A stretch of DNA of 64,000 bases from NCBI RefSeq assembly GCF_014647915.1, contig NZ_BMQC01000001.1, positions 62,001-126,000 of the forward strand. Direction: 5' to 3'. The notes under the pieces were generated by a model that did no database searches, was not told the DNA's origin, and saw nothing but the letters and a program-made list of their open reading frames with translations. The stretch comes from Pilimelia terevasa (GTDB taxonomy: Bacteria > Actinomycetota > Actinomycetes > Mycobacteriales > Micromonosporaceae). Shown here piece after piece: positions 8,212 through 17,220 of the stretch. Position 1 is the first letter of the stretch; the number at the start of each line of letters is the position of its first letter. The position numbers and the translations under genes are program-made.

Positions 8212-9009
8212 TCACACCAGGACGAAGGCGTACCCCTGCTCGCGCAGGTGCGGGATCATCCGGTCCAGCGCGGCGATCGTCTGCTGCCGGTCGCCGCCGC
8301 CGTCGTGCAGCAGGACCACATTGACCCGGCCGGGCTGGACCCGCGTGACGACCCGCTCCACCAGCGTGTCGGCGGAGGGCTGCTCGAAGTCGCGCGGGTC
8401 GACGTCCCAGCGCACGACCCGCAGGCCCAGGCCGCTGACGATGCCCCGGGTGCGGTCGTCCATCTTGCCGTACGGGAACCGGAACACCGTCGTCGTGATC
8501 CCCGTGTACCCCTTGATCAGCGAGCGGGTGTTCTCGACCTGCCAGCGCACGTCCCAGCTCGACAGCGTGCTCATGTCGGCGTGGTTCCACGAGTGGTTGG
8601 CCACCTGGTGGCCCTCGGCGGCGACGCGCTGCGCGGTGAACCCGCGCCACGACACCCGGTCGCCCAGCATGAAGAACGTCGCCCGCACGTCGTGCTTGGC
8701 CAGGACCGTGAGGACGGCCTCCGTGGCCGGCCCGGGGCCGTCGTCGAAGGTGAGCGCGACCGCGCCGACCGGCTGCCGGGCGGCTGCCGCCCCGGTACCG
8801 CCGACGGCGCGGGCGCGCGCGTCCAGGCCCAGCGGGGAGGCGAACGCCACGGCCGCGCCGGGCGGGCCGGTGGCGTCGGCGGCGTCGTCCGTCCGCGGCG
8901 GGTCGCCGGGGGTGCCGGCGACGACGAGGCAGACGCCGGCCGCGACGGCCGTCGCGGTGGCCCAGGCGCGTGCGCGCAGGTGGGGGGTGTGCGGGGCGCG
9001 GGGGATCAT
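8212..9009 (-). CDS. Polysaccharide deacetylase (CE4, NodB domain), exported
   Basis: 265 aa. AAGGA lies about eight bases before the ATG. An N-terminal hydrophobic segment (about 15-33) anchors or exports it. NodB motifs are complete: TFDDGP (87-92, catalytic base and metal Asp), H139 and H143 in HSWNH for the metal, RFPYG (177-181), WDVDPRDF and LLHDGGG (233-239, catalytic His). CE4 enzymes remove N- or O-acetyl groups from peptidoglycan, chitin or xylan. With only a short spacer before the domain this is most like peptidoglycan N-deacetylases, but the substrate cannot be read from sequence. It is on the same strand as the S8 protease but has its own upstream region. Confidence 0.92.
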   Translation of the reverse strand: MIPRAPHTPHLRARAWATATAVAAGVCLVVAGTPGDPPRTDDAADATGPPGAAVAFASPLGLDARARAVGGTGAAAARQPVGAVALTFDDGPGPATEAVLTVLAKHDVRATFFMLGDRVSWRGFTAQRVAAEGHQVANHSWNHADMSTLSSWDVRWQVENTRSLIKGYTGITTTVFRFPYGKMDDRTRGIVSGLGLRVVRWDVDPRDFEQPSADTLVERVVTRVQPGRVNVVLLHDGGGDRQQTIAALDRMIPHLREQGYAFVLV

Positions 9010-9208
9010 GGCACGTCCTTCGGCCGTCGAGGGGAAGGCACTCCGATCAGGAGCCACCTGTACGGAATGCGGTTTTTGTCCTACCAACGCGTGTGGGTCT
9101 TACGGGGCACGCCGTACGGGGGACAGTTCACCCGCCCCGGTGGCAACCGCCCGCCGGGCGTTACCTGCGCGCAGGCGCCGGGTGGCGCGCCGTCGGCCGG
9201 GCAGCCAG

Positions 9209-9214
9209 TACCCT
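9209..9214 (+). promoter_or_regulatory. TACCCT -10 box, leaderless start
   Basis: TACCCT ends six bases before the GTG at 9221, the spacing expected when transcription starts at the first base of the start codon. No Shine-Dalgarno is present. Confidence 0.45.
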
Positions 9215-9220
9215 CGACGG

Positions 9221-9868
9221 GTGGACATCCAGCGCTCCGACGGCGGCCCCGGCGGCGGGCAGCCGCCCGCCGCGGCCCGGCCCGGGCCGGCCCCCCGACC
9301 GCGCCCGGCGGACCCCGGCGCCCCGCCCGGACCGTCCACATCGGCGGCCGGGCCGCGGCCGGTCCCGCCCGCGGCGGACGCACCGGCCGACCCGGCCGAC
9401 GGCCGGTGGAGCCGGCAGCGGCTGTGGCTCGGCGTCGGCGCCGGCAGTGTGATCCTCCTGCTGGCCGGCGGCGTCGGCCTCGGCGTCGTCCTGTACGCCG
9501 ACGCCACCACGCCGCGCACCGATACGCCCGACGCCACCGTCGACAACTACCTGCGCGCCCTGCTGGTCGACCGCAGCATCGACGCCGCGCGGGACCTCGC
9601 CTGCCCGCAGGTGGGCGGCCTGGCGGCCGTGGAGGACCTGCGCGACGAGGCGATCGACCGGGAGCGCGAGTTCCCGGACGGGCGGGTGCAGATCACCTGG
9701 GGGGCCCTGGCGACCACACCGGAGGGTCCGGGCCGGGTCACGGTCGAGACCGACGTCTCCGTGATGGGGGTCTTCGACAGCCAGGTCCGCAGCCGGCGGG
9801 TCGACACGTGGCGGTTCGGCCTGGTCAGCGACGGTGGCTGGCAGGTCTGCCGCGCCGAGAAGCTCTGA
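9221..9868 (+). CDS. Membrane-anchored protein with NTF2-like extracellular domain
   Basis: 215 aa. A long Pro/Ala/Gly-rich cytoplasmic N-terminus (about 1-60) leads into one transmembrane helix (about 68-92, LWLGVGAGSVILLLAGGVGL). A roughly 110-residue outer domain follows that begins TVDNYLRALLV and ends GGWQVC, the pattern of NTF2/SnoaL-like or DUF4878-like folds. No catalytic residues are recognised. The GTG start is supported by a leaderless promoter box. It converges with the minus-strand secretion operon and may be unrelated to it. Similar lone NTF2-domain anchored proteins are common and mostly uncharacterised in actinobacteria. Confidence 0.72.
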   Translation: MDIQRSDGGPGGGQPPAAARPGPAPRPRPADPGAPPGPSTSAAGPRPVPPAADAPADPADGRWSRQRLWLGVGAGSVILLLAGGVGLGVVLYADATTPRTDTPDATVDNYLRALLVDRSIDAARDLACPQVGGLAAVEDLRDEAIDREREFPDGRVQITWGALATTPEGPGRVTVETDVSVMGVFDSQVRSRRVDTWRFGLVSDGGWQVCRAEKL

Positions 9869-9880
9869 CCCGGGACTGCG

Positions 9881-10468
9881 TCACTCCAGCCAGAGCGTCG
9901 ACACGGCCAGGGCGCGGGTCTTCGGCGGGGCGCCGCTCCACGCCCAGCGGTACCAGTCCAGCTCCGCGGCCACCCGCACGCACACCTCGCCCTCGGTCCC
10001 GTCGTGGATCTCGGACACCGCCCGCAGGTCCCGCACGAACCGGTCCTCGTGCCGCCACGCCAGGCGCCGCCCCGCGACGGTGCCGGCGTCCAGCACCGGC
10101 ACCGGCGCGCGCGGCGGCGGCTGATCCAGCGACACCAGCCGGGAGATCGGCGTCGGGGTGTCCGCCGCGGCGACGGTCTCCACCCACACCCGCTCGACCG
10201 GTACCAGCGGCGCGAACACCTCCACCCGGTCGGTCTCCGCGCGGTACCACTCGGCCTCCGGCAGCACCGGGACCAGCGTGCGGCTGCCCTGGACGACGGC
10301 GTTGTCGGCGCGCAGGTCGCCGCGCCAGCCGTGGCCCGGCACCCCGGTGAGCACGCGCCAGCCGCGCAGGGAGCGCTGCGCCGCGGCGGGCCGGGGGACG
10401 ATGGCCGGCGGCGGCCGGGGTACCCAGCCCGCCGCGTCGGCGAACGGGTCGGACCACTGCGCGCTCAT
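9881..10468 (-). CDS. Conserved hypothetical protein, last gene of the secretion operon
   Basis: 195 aa, predicted soluble: no signal peptide or membrane segment. I do not recognise a family. It is rich in Trp and Arg near the C-terminus (LDWYRWAW) and has a charged middle. Its ATG begins three bases after the stop of the peptidoglycan hydrolase gene (TGACGATG), so it is almost certainly translated with the secretion genes and may be a cytoplasmic accessory or regulatory component. No catalytic motif is seen. Confidence 0.7.
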   Translation of the reverse strand: MSAQWSDPFADAAGWVPRPPPAIVPRPAAAQRSLRGWRVLTGVPGHGWRGDLRADNAVVQGSRTLVPVLPEAEWYRAETDRVEVFAPLVPVERVWVETVAAADTPTPISRLVSLDQPPPRAPVPVLDAGTVAGRRLAWRHEDRFVRDLRAVSEIHDGTEGEVCVRVAAELDWYRWAWSGAPPKTRALAVSTLWLE

Positions 10469-10470
10469 CG

Positions 10471-11577
10471 TCAGCCCATCGTCACGCCGCGGTGGCGCAG
10501 GAACTCGACCGGGTCGACCGCGCCGAAGCGGCTGCGGTCGCCCTGCAGGTGGACCTCGAAGTGCAGGTGTGGACCGGAGGAGTTGCCGCTGGTCCCGACC
10601 TGGCCGAGCAGGTGTCCCGCCGCGACGGTCTGGCCGACGTGGACGGCGGGCCGGCGCAGCAGGTGGCAGTACCGGGTCACCACCTTGTCGGCGTGGGTGA
10701 TCTCCAGGTACCAGCCGCAGCCCGGGGTGCCCGGCGAGCCGTCCTGGTCGCACCAGTACGCGCGCCGCGCGTCGTTGTCGCACTCCAGGTGGGTGACCAC
10801 GCCCCCGGCCGCCGCGCGTACCGGCGCGTACCGGCGCGCCCCGAGGTCGATGCCGTGGTGGCCGGGCCGCTGCGCGGTGCGGAATCCCGACACCACGCCC
10901 GCCCGCGCCGGCAGGGTCCAGCCCGACGCCGCCACCTGGCCGGTCTTCGCGCAGGCCAGCGCGCCGGTCGCCCCGGCCGCCGCCCGGGCGGCGCCGTCGG
11001 CGAGCGCGTTGACCACGTCGGTGGCCAGCGACTCGTGCTTGGCGTAGGCGTCCGGGTACGCGCTGCGCTGCACCTTCTGGGCCGCGGCGGTCAGCGCCAT
11101 GCCCTGCCACCCGCCGACCAGTTGCAGGCGCAGGAAGAACTTGCGGGCGGTGTACGCCGGGTCGCGGAGCTGCTGCGGGGTGCCCCAGCCCATGCTGGGC
11201 CGCTGCTGGAACAGGCCGATCGAGTCGTGGTCGTTGGCCGCGCCGAGGTGGCCGAGGTTGCTCAGCCGCGACTCCTGCATGGCGGTGGCCACCCCGACCA
11301 CCCAGCCGCGGGGCGGGATGCCGAGCTGCCGGCCCACCCGGATGATCACTGCGGCGTTGGCGAGCTGGTCGGCGCCGAGGCCCCGGACCGAGGGCAGCCG
11401 GCCGGTGGGTGCCAGAAGGCCGCCCTCGCCGCAGCCCTGGGCCGCCGCGGCCAGCGAGGACCGGCCGCCGCCGGACCCGCCGAACAGGGCCGCGCCGACG
11501 CCGCCGCCGCAGCAGGTGAGCAGCAGCCCGCCGGTGAGGCCGACGGCCAGCCCGGGCCGGCGCCAGGGGCGGGTCAC
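10471..11577 (-). CDS. Cell-wall hydrolase with SLT-like and M23 peptidase domains
   Basis: 368 aa; the GTG overlaps the previous stop (GTGA). Layout: transmembrane segment (about 8-35, GLAVGLTGGLLLTCC), a lysozyme-like transglycosylase domain (about 70-175, with AMQESRLSNL and GLFQQRPSMGWG), and an M23/LytM zinc metallopeptidase domain (about 225-355). Expected M23 ligands are present: H and D in GHHGIDLG, and HLHFE near the end. This pairing of a muramidase-like domain with an endopeptidase is typical of the wall-opening enzyme of Gram-positive type IV secretion or conjugation systems (TcpG/CwlT-like). Context between membrane components of such a system supports that role. Confidence 0.9.
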   Translation of the reverse strand: MTRPWRRPGLAVGLTGGLLLTCCGGGVGAALFGGSGGGRSSLAAAAQGCGEGGLLAPTGRLPSVRGLGADQLANAAVIIRVGRQLGIPPRGWVVGVATAMQESRLSNLGHLGAANDHDSIGLFQQRPSMGWGTPQQLRDPAYTARKFFLRLQLVGGWQGMALTAAAQKVQRSAYPDAYAKHESLATDVVNALADGAARAAAGATGALACAKTGQVAASGWTLPARAGVVSGFRTAQRPGHHGIDLGARRYAPVRAAAGGVVTHLECDNDARRAYWCDQDGSPGTPGCGWYLEITHADKVVTRYCHLLRRPAVHVGQTVAAGHLLGQVGTSGNSSGPHLHFEVHLQGDRSRFGAVDPVEFLRHRGVTMG

Positions 11578-12098
11578 GCCTGCTCCCAGTCCACGGCGTC
11601 GACGAGCCACCGGCCGTCGGCGGCCCGCAGGCGCAGGCGCAGCAGGCCCGCCGCGGTCGGGACGGTCGCCTCGGCCAGCTCCGCGCCGAGCGCGGTCACG
11701 CCGCCGCCGTCGGCCAGCGCCGTGGCGGGCACGCTGCCCGGGTCGGCGTCGGCGAGGCGGTCGGCCAGGTCGGCGGTGACGAGCGGGCCGAGCCGGCCCT
11801 GCCACCCGGCGGGCGTCCGCGCGCCGCTCAGCCAGGCGGCGGCGAACCGCCGGGCCACCGCGTCCGGCGGACTCGCCCCCGGCAGTGCCGCCAGCGTCGG
11901 CGTCGGCGGCGCGCTCTCCCCGTCGTCGCCGACGCTGGGGTGCACGGTGGTGATGGGGGCGACCGCGGGCTCCGGGGTCAGGTCGTCGGCGGGGGCCACG
12001 AACGAGGTGGTGGCCAGGACGCCGACGACGACCGCCGCGAGGCAGGCGGCGATTCCGTACCGGGAGCGCAGGAGCCGGGCGGCGAGCTGACCGATCAT
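11574..12098 (-). CDS. VirB8/TcpC-like bitopic membrane protein of the secretion operon
   Basis: 174 aa from the ATG at 12098 (a GTG two codons earlier at 12104 is equally possible). One transmembrane segment (about 10-35, YGIAACLAAVVVGVLATTSF) precedes a Pro/Thr-rich spacer and a compact outer domain (about 70-172) that reads FAAAWLSG ... GRWLVDAVDWEQA, an NTF2-like pattern. In type IV systems VirB8 and TcpC have this layout and act as periplasmic or wall-facing scaffold. That assignment rests on layout and operon position, not on strong motif identity. Its stop overlaps the start of the hydrolase gene. Confidence 0.65.
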   Translation of the reverse strand: MIGQLAARLLRSRYGIAACLAAVVVGVLATTSFVAPADDLTPEPAVAPITTVHPSVGDDGESAPPTPTLAALPGASPPDAVARRFAAAWLSGARTPAGWQGRLGPLVTADLADRLADADPGSVPATALADGGGVTALGAELAEATVPTAAGLLRLRLRAADGRWLVDAVDWEQA

Positions 12099-12108
12099 CC
12101 GCACGGCG

Positions 12109-13983
12109 TCACCGGGCCTCGGCGCGGGTGCGCGGCGCGCCCGCCGGTACCTCGACATCGCCGGTACCGGGCCGGAACACGGTCACCGTCGACGGCTCGT
12201 CCGCGGTGTCCGGGACGGACCAGCCGGCCGGCACGGTGCTCTCGCGGCGCCGCTGCGGGGACGGGCCGGTCTCCGGGCGCACGGTGCCGCCGGCCGGCCG
12301 GGCCGGTGTGGCCGGCGCCGCGGCCTGGCTGGCCTCCGCCGCGGTCGGCGCCAGGCCCGCGGAGTCGGTCCGGGTCTCCGGGCGGATGCTGGTGTGGGCG
12401 ACGGCGACCTGGTTGACCACCAGGGACCGCCGCTGCTCGTCGCCGTGGAACAGCCGGCGATGCCAGCTCCCCGCGTTGGCCAGCACCCGGCTCGGGTCCT
12501 TGCCGCCCAGCTCGGTGATCCGCCGGTACGGCCGCAGCAGCAGCCAGCCGACGACGCCGCAGAGCCAGACGAGCGCGACCTGGAGCCAGCCCGGCAGCGA
12601 CGCGGTATTCATGATCATGTCGACCGCGAACAGGTAGATCGCGGCGCCCGTGCCGAAGATGGCGATGTTGAACACGGCAGCGACGACGGCGTTGGCCAGG
12701 CGCCGCATCCCCGCGCCGGCCGGCCGCAGCAGGCCGATCGTCCCCAGCAGCGGGGCGGCGATCACGGCCCAGCGGAACAGCAGGAAGCCGAGCAGCACCA
12801 GCAGCGAGGCGGTCAGGTCGAACATCGCGAACAGGAGGGCGGCCAGCAGTGCGATGAACCCGGCGCCGATGCGGTCCATGCCCTTGGCCCCGGTCAGGTA
12901 CTGGTACGCCTCCGGGTCCTCGGCCTTGATCTGGCCGACGACCTTGCGCCACTGGGTGTTCTTCGCCGCGATGGTCGAGTCGCGGGTCGACGGGTTCGCC
13001 CGCACCTTCTCGGCCTCGTCCCAGCTGAACACCTTGGCGTCGTACAGCGCCAGGCCGTACTTCCTGGCGGTGAGGGAGTCGGCCGAGCCCAGCAGCCCGC
13101 GCAGCCAGTTCTTGTAGAGCATCGACTCGGTCACCGTGTCGGAGGCGCGCACGGCGGGCGCCCGGTGGTCCCGGCACGCGTCAGGGTCCGCGTCGTCGCA
13201 GGCGGGCAGGGAGACCGGGCGCGGCCCGACCGCCTCGTGCACGACCCCGAGCGACCCGATCAGCGTGGCGTCGGCGAGGTTCGCGGACTTCACCGGCCAG
13301 GCGGCGACGGCGGTGACCGCGATCATCACCAGCAGCGCCCAGCCGGCCGTCGTCATCGCGCTGCTCATGTCCGACTGGCGCGAACGCCACAGCAGGTAGA
13401 GGCCGACAATGCAGAGAGTGAGGATGCCGAAGACGCTGAAGACTTTCCGGTAGATCGCCTTCGTCGCCCCGTCGACCATCGGGTCCGCCCAGCTCCACAT
13501 GCTGCGCGGGTCCCACGCCCGCTCGCGGAGCGCGTTGGACGCGCCGACGATCATCGAGGCGCCCATGAACTCGACGTTCGCGATCTTGTTCTCCGTCTGC
13601 ATGTCCAGCAGGTCCGGGATGCAGTCGGCGCCGACCTTGGGGAACTCGTAGCCGGCGTAGGCGTACTGGCTGTACATGCCCTGCGGCCCGCCCCGCCCGG
13701 CCGAGGCCGGCCGGGAGCCGAACCAGCCCGAGACGCCGGAGTCCGGGCTGTCGGGTACCGGCGCCTTGTCGCACGCCTGCGCCGGCAGGTCCTTGAGCTT
13801 GGCTGCGCAGCCGCGGAAGTCGTTCTGCCACTGGGCGACCGTGCACAGGTCGGCAGCCGGGCGCGCGGCGGCCGCGGCCGGGGCCGCCGCCGGGGCCAGG
13901 CAGGTCAGCGCCGCCACCAGCACCGCGAGCAGCGCGCCGGCCAGCCTCGAACCCGGGGGTCCCACAGCCCTCGTCACGCTCAT
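12109..13983 (-). CDS. TrbL/VirB6-like polytopic membrane protein of the secretion operon
   Basis: 624 aa; ATG overlaps the stop of the VirB4-like gene (ATGA). A signal peptide (about 1-40) is followed by a Cys-containing outer region (about 45-170). Then come two or three membrane segments (FGILTLCIVGLYLLW, ALLVMIAVTAVAA), a long soluble loop, and a cluster of hydrophobic segments (about 420-530: IGAGFIALLAALLFAMF, LLVLLGFLLFRWAVIAAPLLG, and others). A disordered Pro/Ala/Thr tail completes it. Size, topology and position after a VirB4-type ATPase fit TrbL/VirB6, the inner-membrane channel component. The exposed N-terminal domain with at least six cysteines is an unusual addition. Confidence 0.75.
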   Translation of the reverse strand: MSVTRAVGPPGSRLAGALLAVLVAALTCLAPAAAPAAAAARPAADLCTVAQWQNDFRGCAAKLKDLPAQACDKAPVPDSPDSGVSGWFGSRPASAGRGGPQGMYSQYAYAGYEFPKVGADCIPDLLDMQTENKIANVEFMGASMIVGASNALRERAWDPRSMWSWADPMVDGATKAIYRKVFSVFGILTLCIVGLYLLWRSRQSDMSSAMTTAGWALLVMIAVTAVAAWPVKSANLADATLIGSLGVVHEAVGPRPVSLPACDDADPDACRDHRAPAVRASDTVTESMLYKNWLRGLLGSADSLTARKYGLALYDAKVFSWDEAEKVRANPSTRDSTIAAKNTQWRKVVGQIKAEDPEAYQYLTGAKGMDRIGAGFIALLAALLFAMFDLTASLLVLLGFLLFRWAVIAAPLLGTIGLLRPAGAGMRRLANAVVAAVFNIAIFGTGAAIYLFAVDMIMNTASLPGWLQVALVWLCGVVGWLLLRPYRRITELGGKDPSRVLANAGSWHRRLFHGDEQRRSLVVNQVAVAHTSIRPETRTDSAGLAPTAAEASQAAAPATPARPAGGTVRPETGPSPQRRRESTVPAGWSVPDTADEPSTVTVFRPGTGDVEVPAGAPRTRAEAR

Positions 13984-16900
13984 TCCTCCTCGTCGGCGCC
14001 GGTGAGCGCCGGCACCGGTTCGGGCAGGAGCCCCGGCGCGGCCACGGCGGCCGCCGGAGTGGTGTCCAGGTGCGACAGCAGGCCCTCCACGTACGACACG
14101 TCGACGCGGACCTTCTGCACCCGGCCGTCGGTGTCGCGCATGACGAACTCGCGGAATCCCAACCGGGCCGAGGAGGACGCGTCGACCTGTGACAGCGAGG
14201 CCAGCGTCGCCTCGTACCCGTCGCCCACCGGCACCCGCAGCAGGCGCAGCGCCTCGGCGGCGATCTCGCTGTCCTCGGCGATCCGGCCGACGAACACGGT
14301 GGAGACGAGGTTCTGCACGTCGAGGCCCAGGATGTCGCGCGGGTTCTGCGAGGCCACCAGGGCGGCGAGGTTCCACTTCCGGGAGTCGCGGGCCAGCCGG
14401 ACCAGGAAGGAGCGCCCCGACCGCCAGCCCTCCATGAAGTGGGCCTCGTCGAGGCCGACCAGCTTGCGGGCGGCCATCGACCCGCCGTAGCAGCGCCGGA
14501 CCGCCAGCCGGTGGGCGGTGTGCAGCATCGGCAGTGCCAGCGCCTCCTCCGCCGACCAGTACTCCCGCTCGATCTTCAGGTCGGGCAGCCGCAGCCCGGC
14601 CATGGTGATCACCGTCAGCGCGGCGTCGGCTCCCAGCAGCCCCGGGGGCTGGCGCCCGAAGAACAGCATCGCCAGCGGCATCTCGGCCGTGTCGAGCAGC
14701 AGGTTCGCCAGCTCGCGCGAGTCGTCGTCCCCCTGGCGCAGGCACGTCACCACGTCGTCCAGCGTGGAGGTCTCCTCGGCGGGGACCTGCCGGGCGGCGT
14801 GCCGCAGCAGCGTCGCGGTGGAGGACTCCCGGGCGACCTGCGGCGGCACCAGCATCATGCAGATGTCCTGTACCAGCATCCGGCGCTCGGCGCGGGCGTT
14901 GGAGACGGCGATCTCGAACTCGCGGTCCCCGCCGGCCCCGACCCCGAACTCCGACCGGTTCGGCGTGGGGATCAGCGAGTACGGCGCCAGCGTGCCCTGC
15001 TCGGAGCCCGTCAGGTTGAGCACCCGGCTGTACGGCCGCAGCTCCGGCATGTCCGCCAGCCGGGCCAGCGGGCCGGACGGGTCCAGCAGCGTGACCTGCA
15101 CGCCGCGCCGGGCGGCGAGGTAGCCCAGGGCGCCGAGCAGGGTCGACTTGCCGCCGCCGGGCTCGGCGACGAACACGCCCAGCCCGGACCGCTCGCGGAC
15201 CTCCATCGGGAAGTGCAGGTCGAGGAAGACCGGCCGCCGGCAGGTGCCGGCCGTGCGCCCGATGAGGTCGCCGCGCCGGTCGCCGACGGTGCTGGCCGCC
15301 TGGGGGAGCGCGGCGGCGAGCAGCTTGACCGGCATCCGGCGCAGGTAGCCGGTGTTGGCCACCGGCTCGCCCGGGATGAACTCCCGCGCCAGCCAGTCCT
15401 GCTGCTTGGGGTGCTGGAGCGAGAGCCGCAGCTCGCGGGAGTAGAGCTGCATCAGGCGCCGGGCCCGCTCCAGGCACTCCTCGCGCGAGCGGCCGCCGAC
15501 GGCGATCCGGTGCCAGCCGTGCGCGCGGGCCGACTCCACGGGGAGGCCGGTGGTCATGTCGTCGCCGATGTGCAGCGCCCGCTTGGCCAGCCGCTCCAGC
15601 TCCGGCGGCGCGTCGATGCCGTGCTCGGCGTAGTCCTGCTGCTGGGAGCGGATCATCCGCAGCCGGTGTTCGAGGTTCTTGAACGAGTCGTTCGGCCCGA
15701 GGATGTCGATCCGGCTGGACAGCTCCATCGGCCACGGGAGCCGTTCGTGGAAGTGCAGCCACGGCTCGTGCCGCTCGGGGATCTCCAGCGGCTCCATCCG
15801 GCCGACGGTCAGGACGGCGACGTGCCGCTCCTCGCCCGTCATCCGGTTGACCAGCTTGACCGTGCTGCCGTACGGCGTGCGGTACCGCTCGATCTGCTCG
15901 GTCAGCCCGAGCATGTCGGTGTTGTCCCACTCGCCCCCGGAGACCGGCGACAGCGCGCCGGGCGGCGCCATGCACAGGGCGACCGAGCGGTACAGCAGCC
16001 ACTCCAGCTCCTGTGCCGTCACCCGGCGCCCGCGCATCCCGAACGCGCCGAGAACCTCGTCGAACTGCTCGACGGTCCGGCTCATCCGGCGCCGCTCGGA
16101 GTCGGCGACCCCGCGGCCGAACGCCCGGAGCAGCTTCTCGCCCAGCGAGTCGCCGAGGGACCGGCGGTGGAAGGTGACGCCGAGGAACGTCTGCCCCTCG
16201 GCGTGGTTGACCGACAGCAGGTGCCGCTGGGCGGCCACGAGGTGGTCGGGCCACGAGGTGGCGCCGGGCGCGGCCGGCAGCGGCGCGGGGGTGTGCGCGT
16301 CGACGGTGCGGGCCCACTCGTCGGCGGGGAACGGCCGCGTCGTGCGCCGCAGGTGCAGCCGGAAGCCGGCCAGGCCGGCGTACTGCTCGGAGATCGCCGC
16401 CAGCAGCGCCTCCCGCTCGGCGTCGGGCCGGAACGCCCAGCGCACCTCGGGCAGCCAGTACCAGGCCGTGACCGTGTGCGGGGTGAACGTCAGGTGCCCG
16501 GCGATCTCGGTGATCGCCAGGTCGACGGCCGGGTCCCGGTCCCGGATGCGCAGCTTGCGCGGGGCGGGGCGGCGGATCGAGGGGTCGGGCGTGCGGCGGG
16601 CGGACCGGGTGCGGCCGCGCGCGCGCTCGGGCCGCTTCGCCGGGCGGTCCGGGGCCGGGCGGCCGTCGGCCGGCGCGGCCGCCGGTGGCGGCGGCCCGGT
16701 TTCGGCCGGCACACGCAGCGGGGGGCCGGCCGGCGCCGGGGGCGGGGCGCTGACGGCGAAGACGCCGGGCGCCTGCTCGACCAGCTCCGGCGCCGAGTCG
16801 TCGGCGCGGACGGGGCCGGCGGGGGCGAGGTCGACCAGTTCGGGCAGGCCCGGACCAGTGGTGATCTCCGGGGCGCGGGCGGCGCGGATCCGACCCACGG

Positions 16901-17123
16901 CCTCCGCCGCGGAGGTGCGCCCGGCGTCACCGGCCGAGGTCCGCGCGCGGTCCTGGGCGCGGTCCCGCGCCCGGCCCGGCCCGGCGTCCGGCGTCCGGGG
17001 CGCGCGCCGGGCCCCGTCGGCACCGCGCGGCTCGCGCGCGGGCAGCGTGGACGCGCCGTCGCGCGCGGTGCGGGCGTCCCGCGCCCGGGCGGGCGCCGGC
17101 CGGCCGGGCGGGTCGCCCTCCAC
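13980..17123 (-). CDS. VirB4/TraC-like secretion ATPase (main part; gene apparently frameshifted upstream)
   Basis: From the GTG at 17123 the frame gives 1047 aa. After a Pro/Ala-rich linker (about 1-190) comes a VirB4-type N-terminal domain (about 195-600) and a P-loop ATPase domain: Walker A AEPGGGKST near residue 654, Walker B LVGLDEAHF near 889, and a downstream ASQNPRD sensor segment. VirB4 ATPases power pilin handling and substrate transfer at the inner membrane. The frame stays open and codon-like above 17123 (a repeated PPRT-type linker), while the upstream gene's coupled GTG at 17704 opens in another frame. Adding one base to a C5 run at 17221-17225 would join both into one 1241-aa protein. 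Start at 17123 is therefore probably not native. Confidence 0.85.
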   Translation of the reverse strand: MEGDPPGRPAPARARDARTARDGASTLPAREPRGADGARRAPRTPDAGPGRARDRAQDRARTSAGDAGRTSAAEAVGRIRAARAPEITTGPGLPELVDLAPAGPVRADDSAPELVEQAPGVFAVSAPPPAPAGPPLRVPAETGPPPPAAAPADGRPAPDRPAKRPERARGRTRSARRTPDPSIRRPAPRKLRIRDRDPAVDLAITEIAGHLTFTPHTVTAWYWLPEVRWAFRPDAEREALLAAISEQYAGLAGFRLHLRRTTRPFPADEWARTVDAHTPAPLPAAPGATSWPDHLVAAQRHLLSVNHAEGQTFLGVTFHRRSLGDSLGEKLLRAFGRGVADSERRRMSRTVEQFDEVLGAFGMRGRRVTAQELEWLLYRSVALCMAPPGALSPVSGGEWDNTDMLGLTEQIERYRTPYGSTVKLVNRMTGEERHVAVLTVGRMEPLEIPERHEPWLHFHERLPWPMELSSRIDILGPNDSFKNLEHRLRMIRSQQQDYAEHGIDAPPELERLAKRALHIGDDMTTGLPVESARAHGWHRIAVGGRSREECLERARRLMQLYSRELRLSLQHPKQQDWLAREFIPGEPVANTGYLRRMPVKLLAAALPQAASTVGDRRGDLIGRTAGTCRRPVFLDLHFPMEVRERSGLGVFVAEPGGGKSTLLGALGYLAARRGVQVTLLDPSGPLARLADMPELRPYSRVLNLTGSEQGTLAPYSLIPTPNRSEFGVGAGGDREFEIAVSNARAERRMLVQDICMMLVPPQVARESSTATLLRHAARQVPAEETSTLDDVVTCLRQGDDDSRELANLLLDTAEMPLAMLFFGRQPPGLLGADAALTVITMAGLRLPDLKIEREYWSAEEALALPMLHTAHRLAVRRCYGGSMAARKLVGLDEAHFMEGWRSGRSFLVRLARDSRKWNLAALVASQNPRDILGLDVQNLVSTVFVGRIAEDSEIAAEALRLLRVPVGDGYEATLASLSQVDASSSARLGFREFVMRDTDGRVQKVRVDVSYVEGLLSHLDTTPAAAVAAPGLLPEPVPALTGADEEE

Positions 17124-17220
17124 CGGTGGGTGGGCGCCCCGGCCACCGTCCCGGTCCTTGCGCGGCGGCGCGGCGGTGCGCGGCGGCGCGGAGGTGCGCG
17201 GTGGGGTAGCGGTGCGCGGC

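Noticed and set aside
4960-10350. Plus-strand open frame of about 1800 codons opposite the S8 protease and deacetylase
   Set aside because: Long antisense frames are expected in GC-saturated DNA; its product is His/Arg/Gly-rich with no domains, and the minus strand carries clear catalytic motifs.
16490-17220. Continuation of the 17704 frame down to 16490 as a separate 404-aa gene
   Set aside because: Below about 17225 it becomes Arg/Pro/Ala runs while another frame over the same DNA encodes the recognisable VirB4-like N-terminal region.
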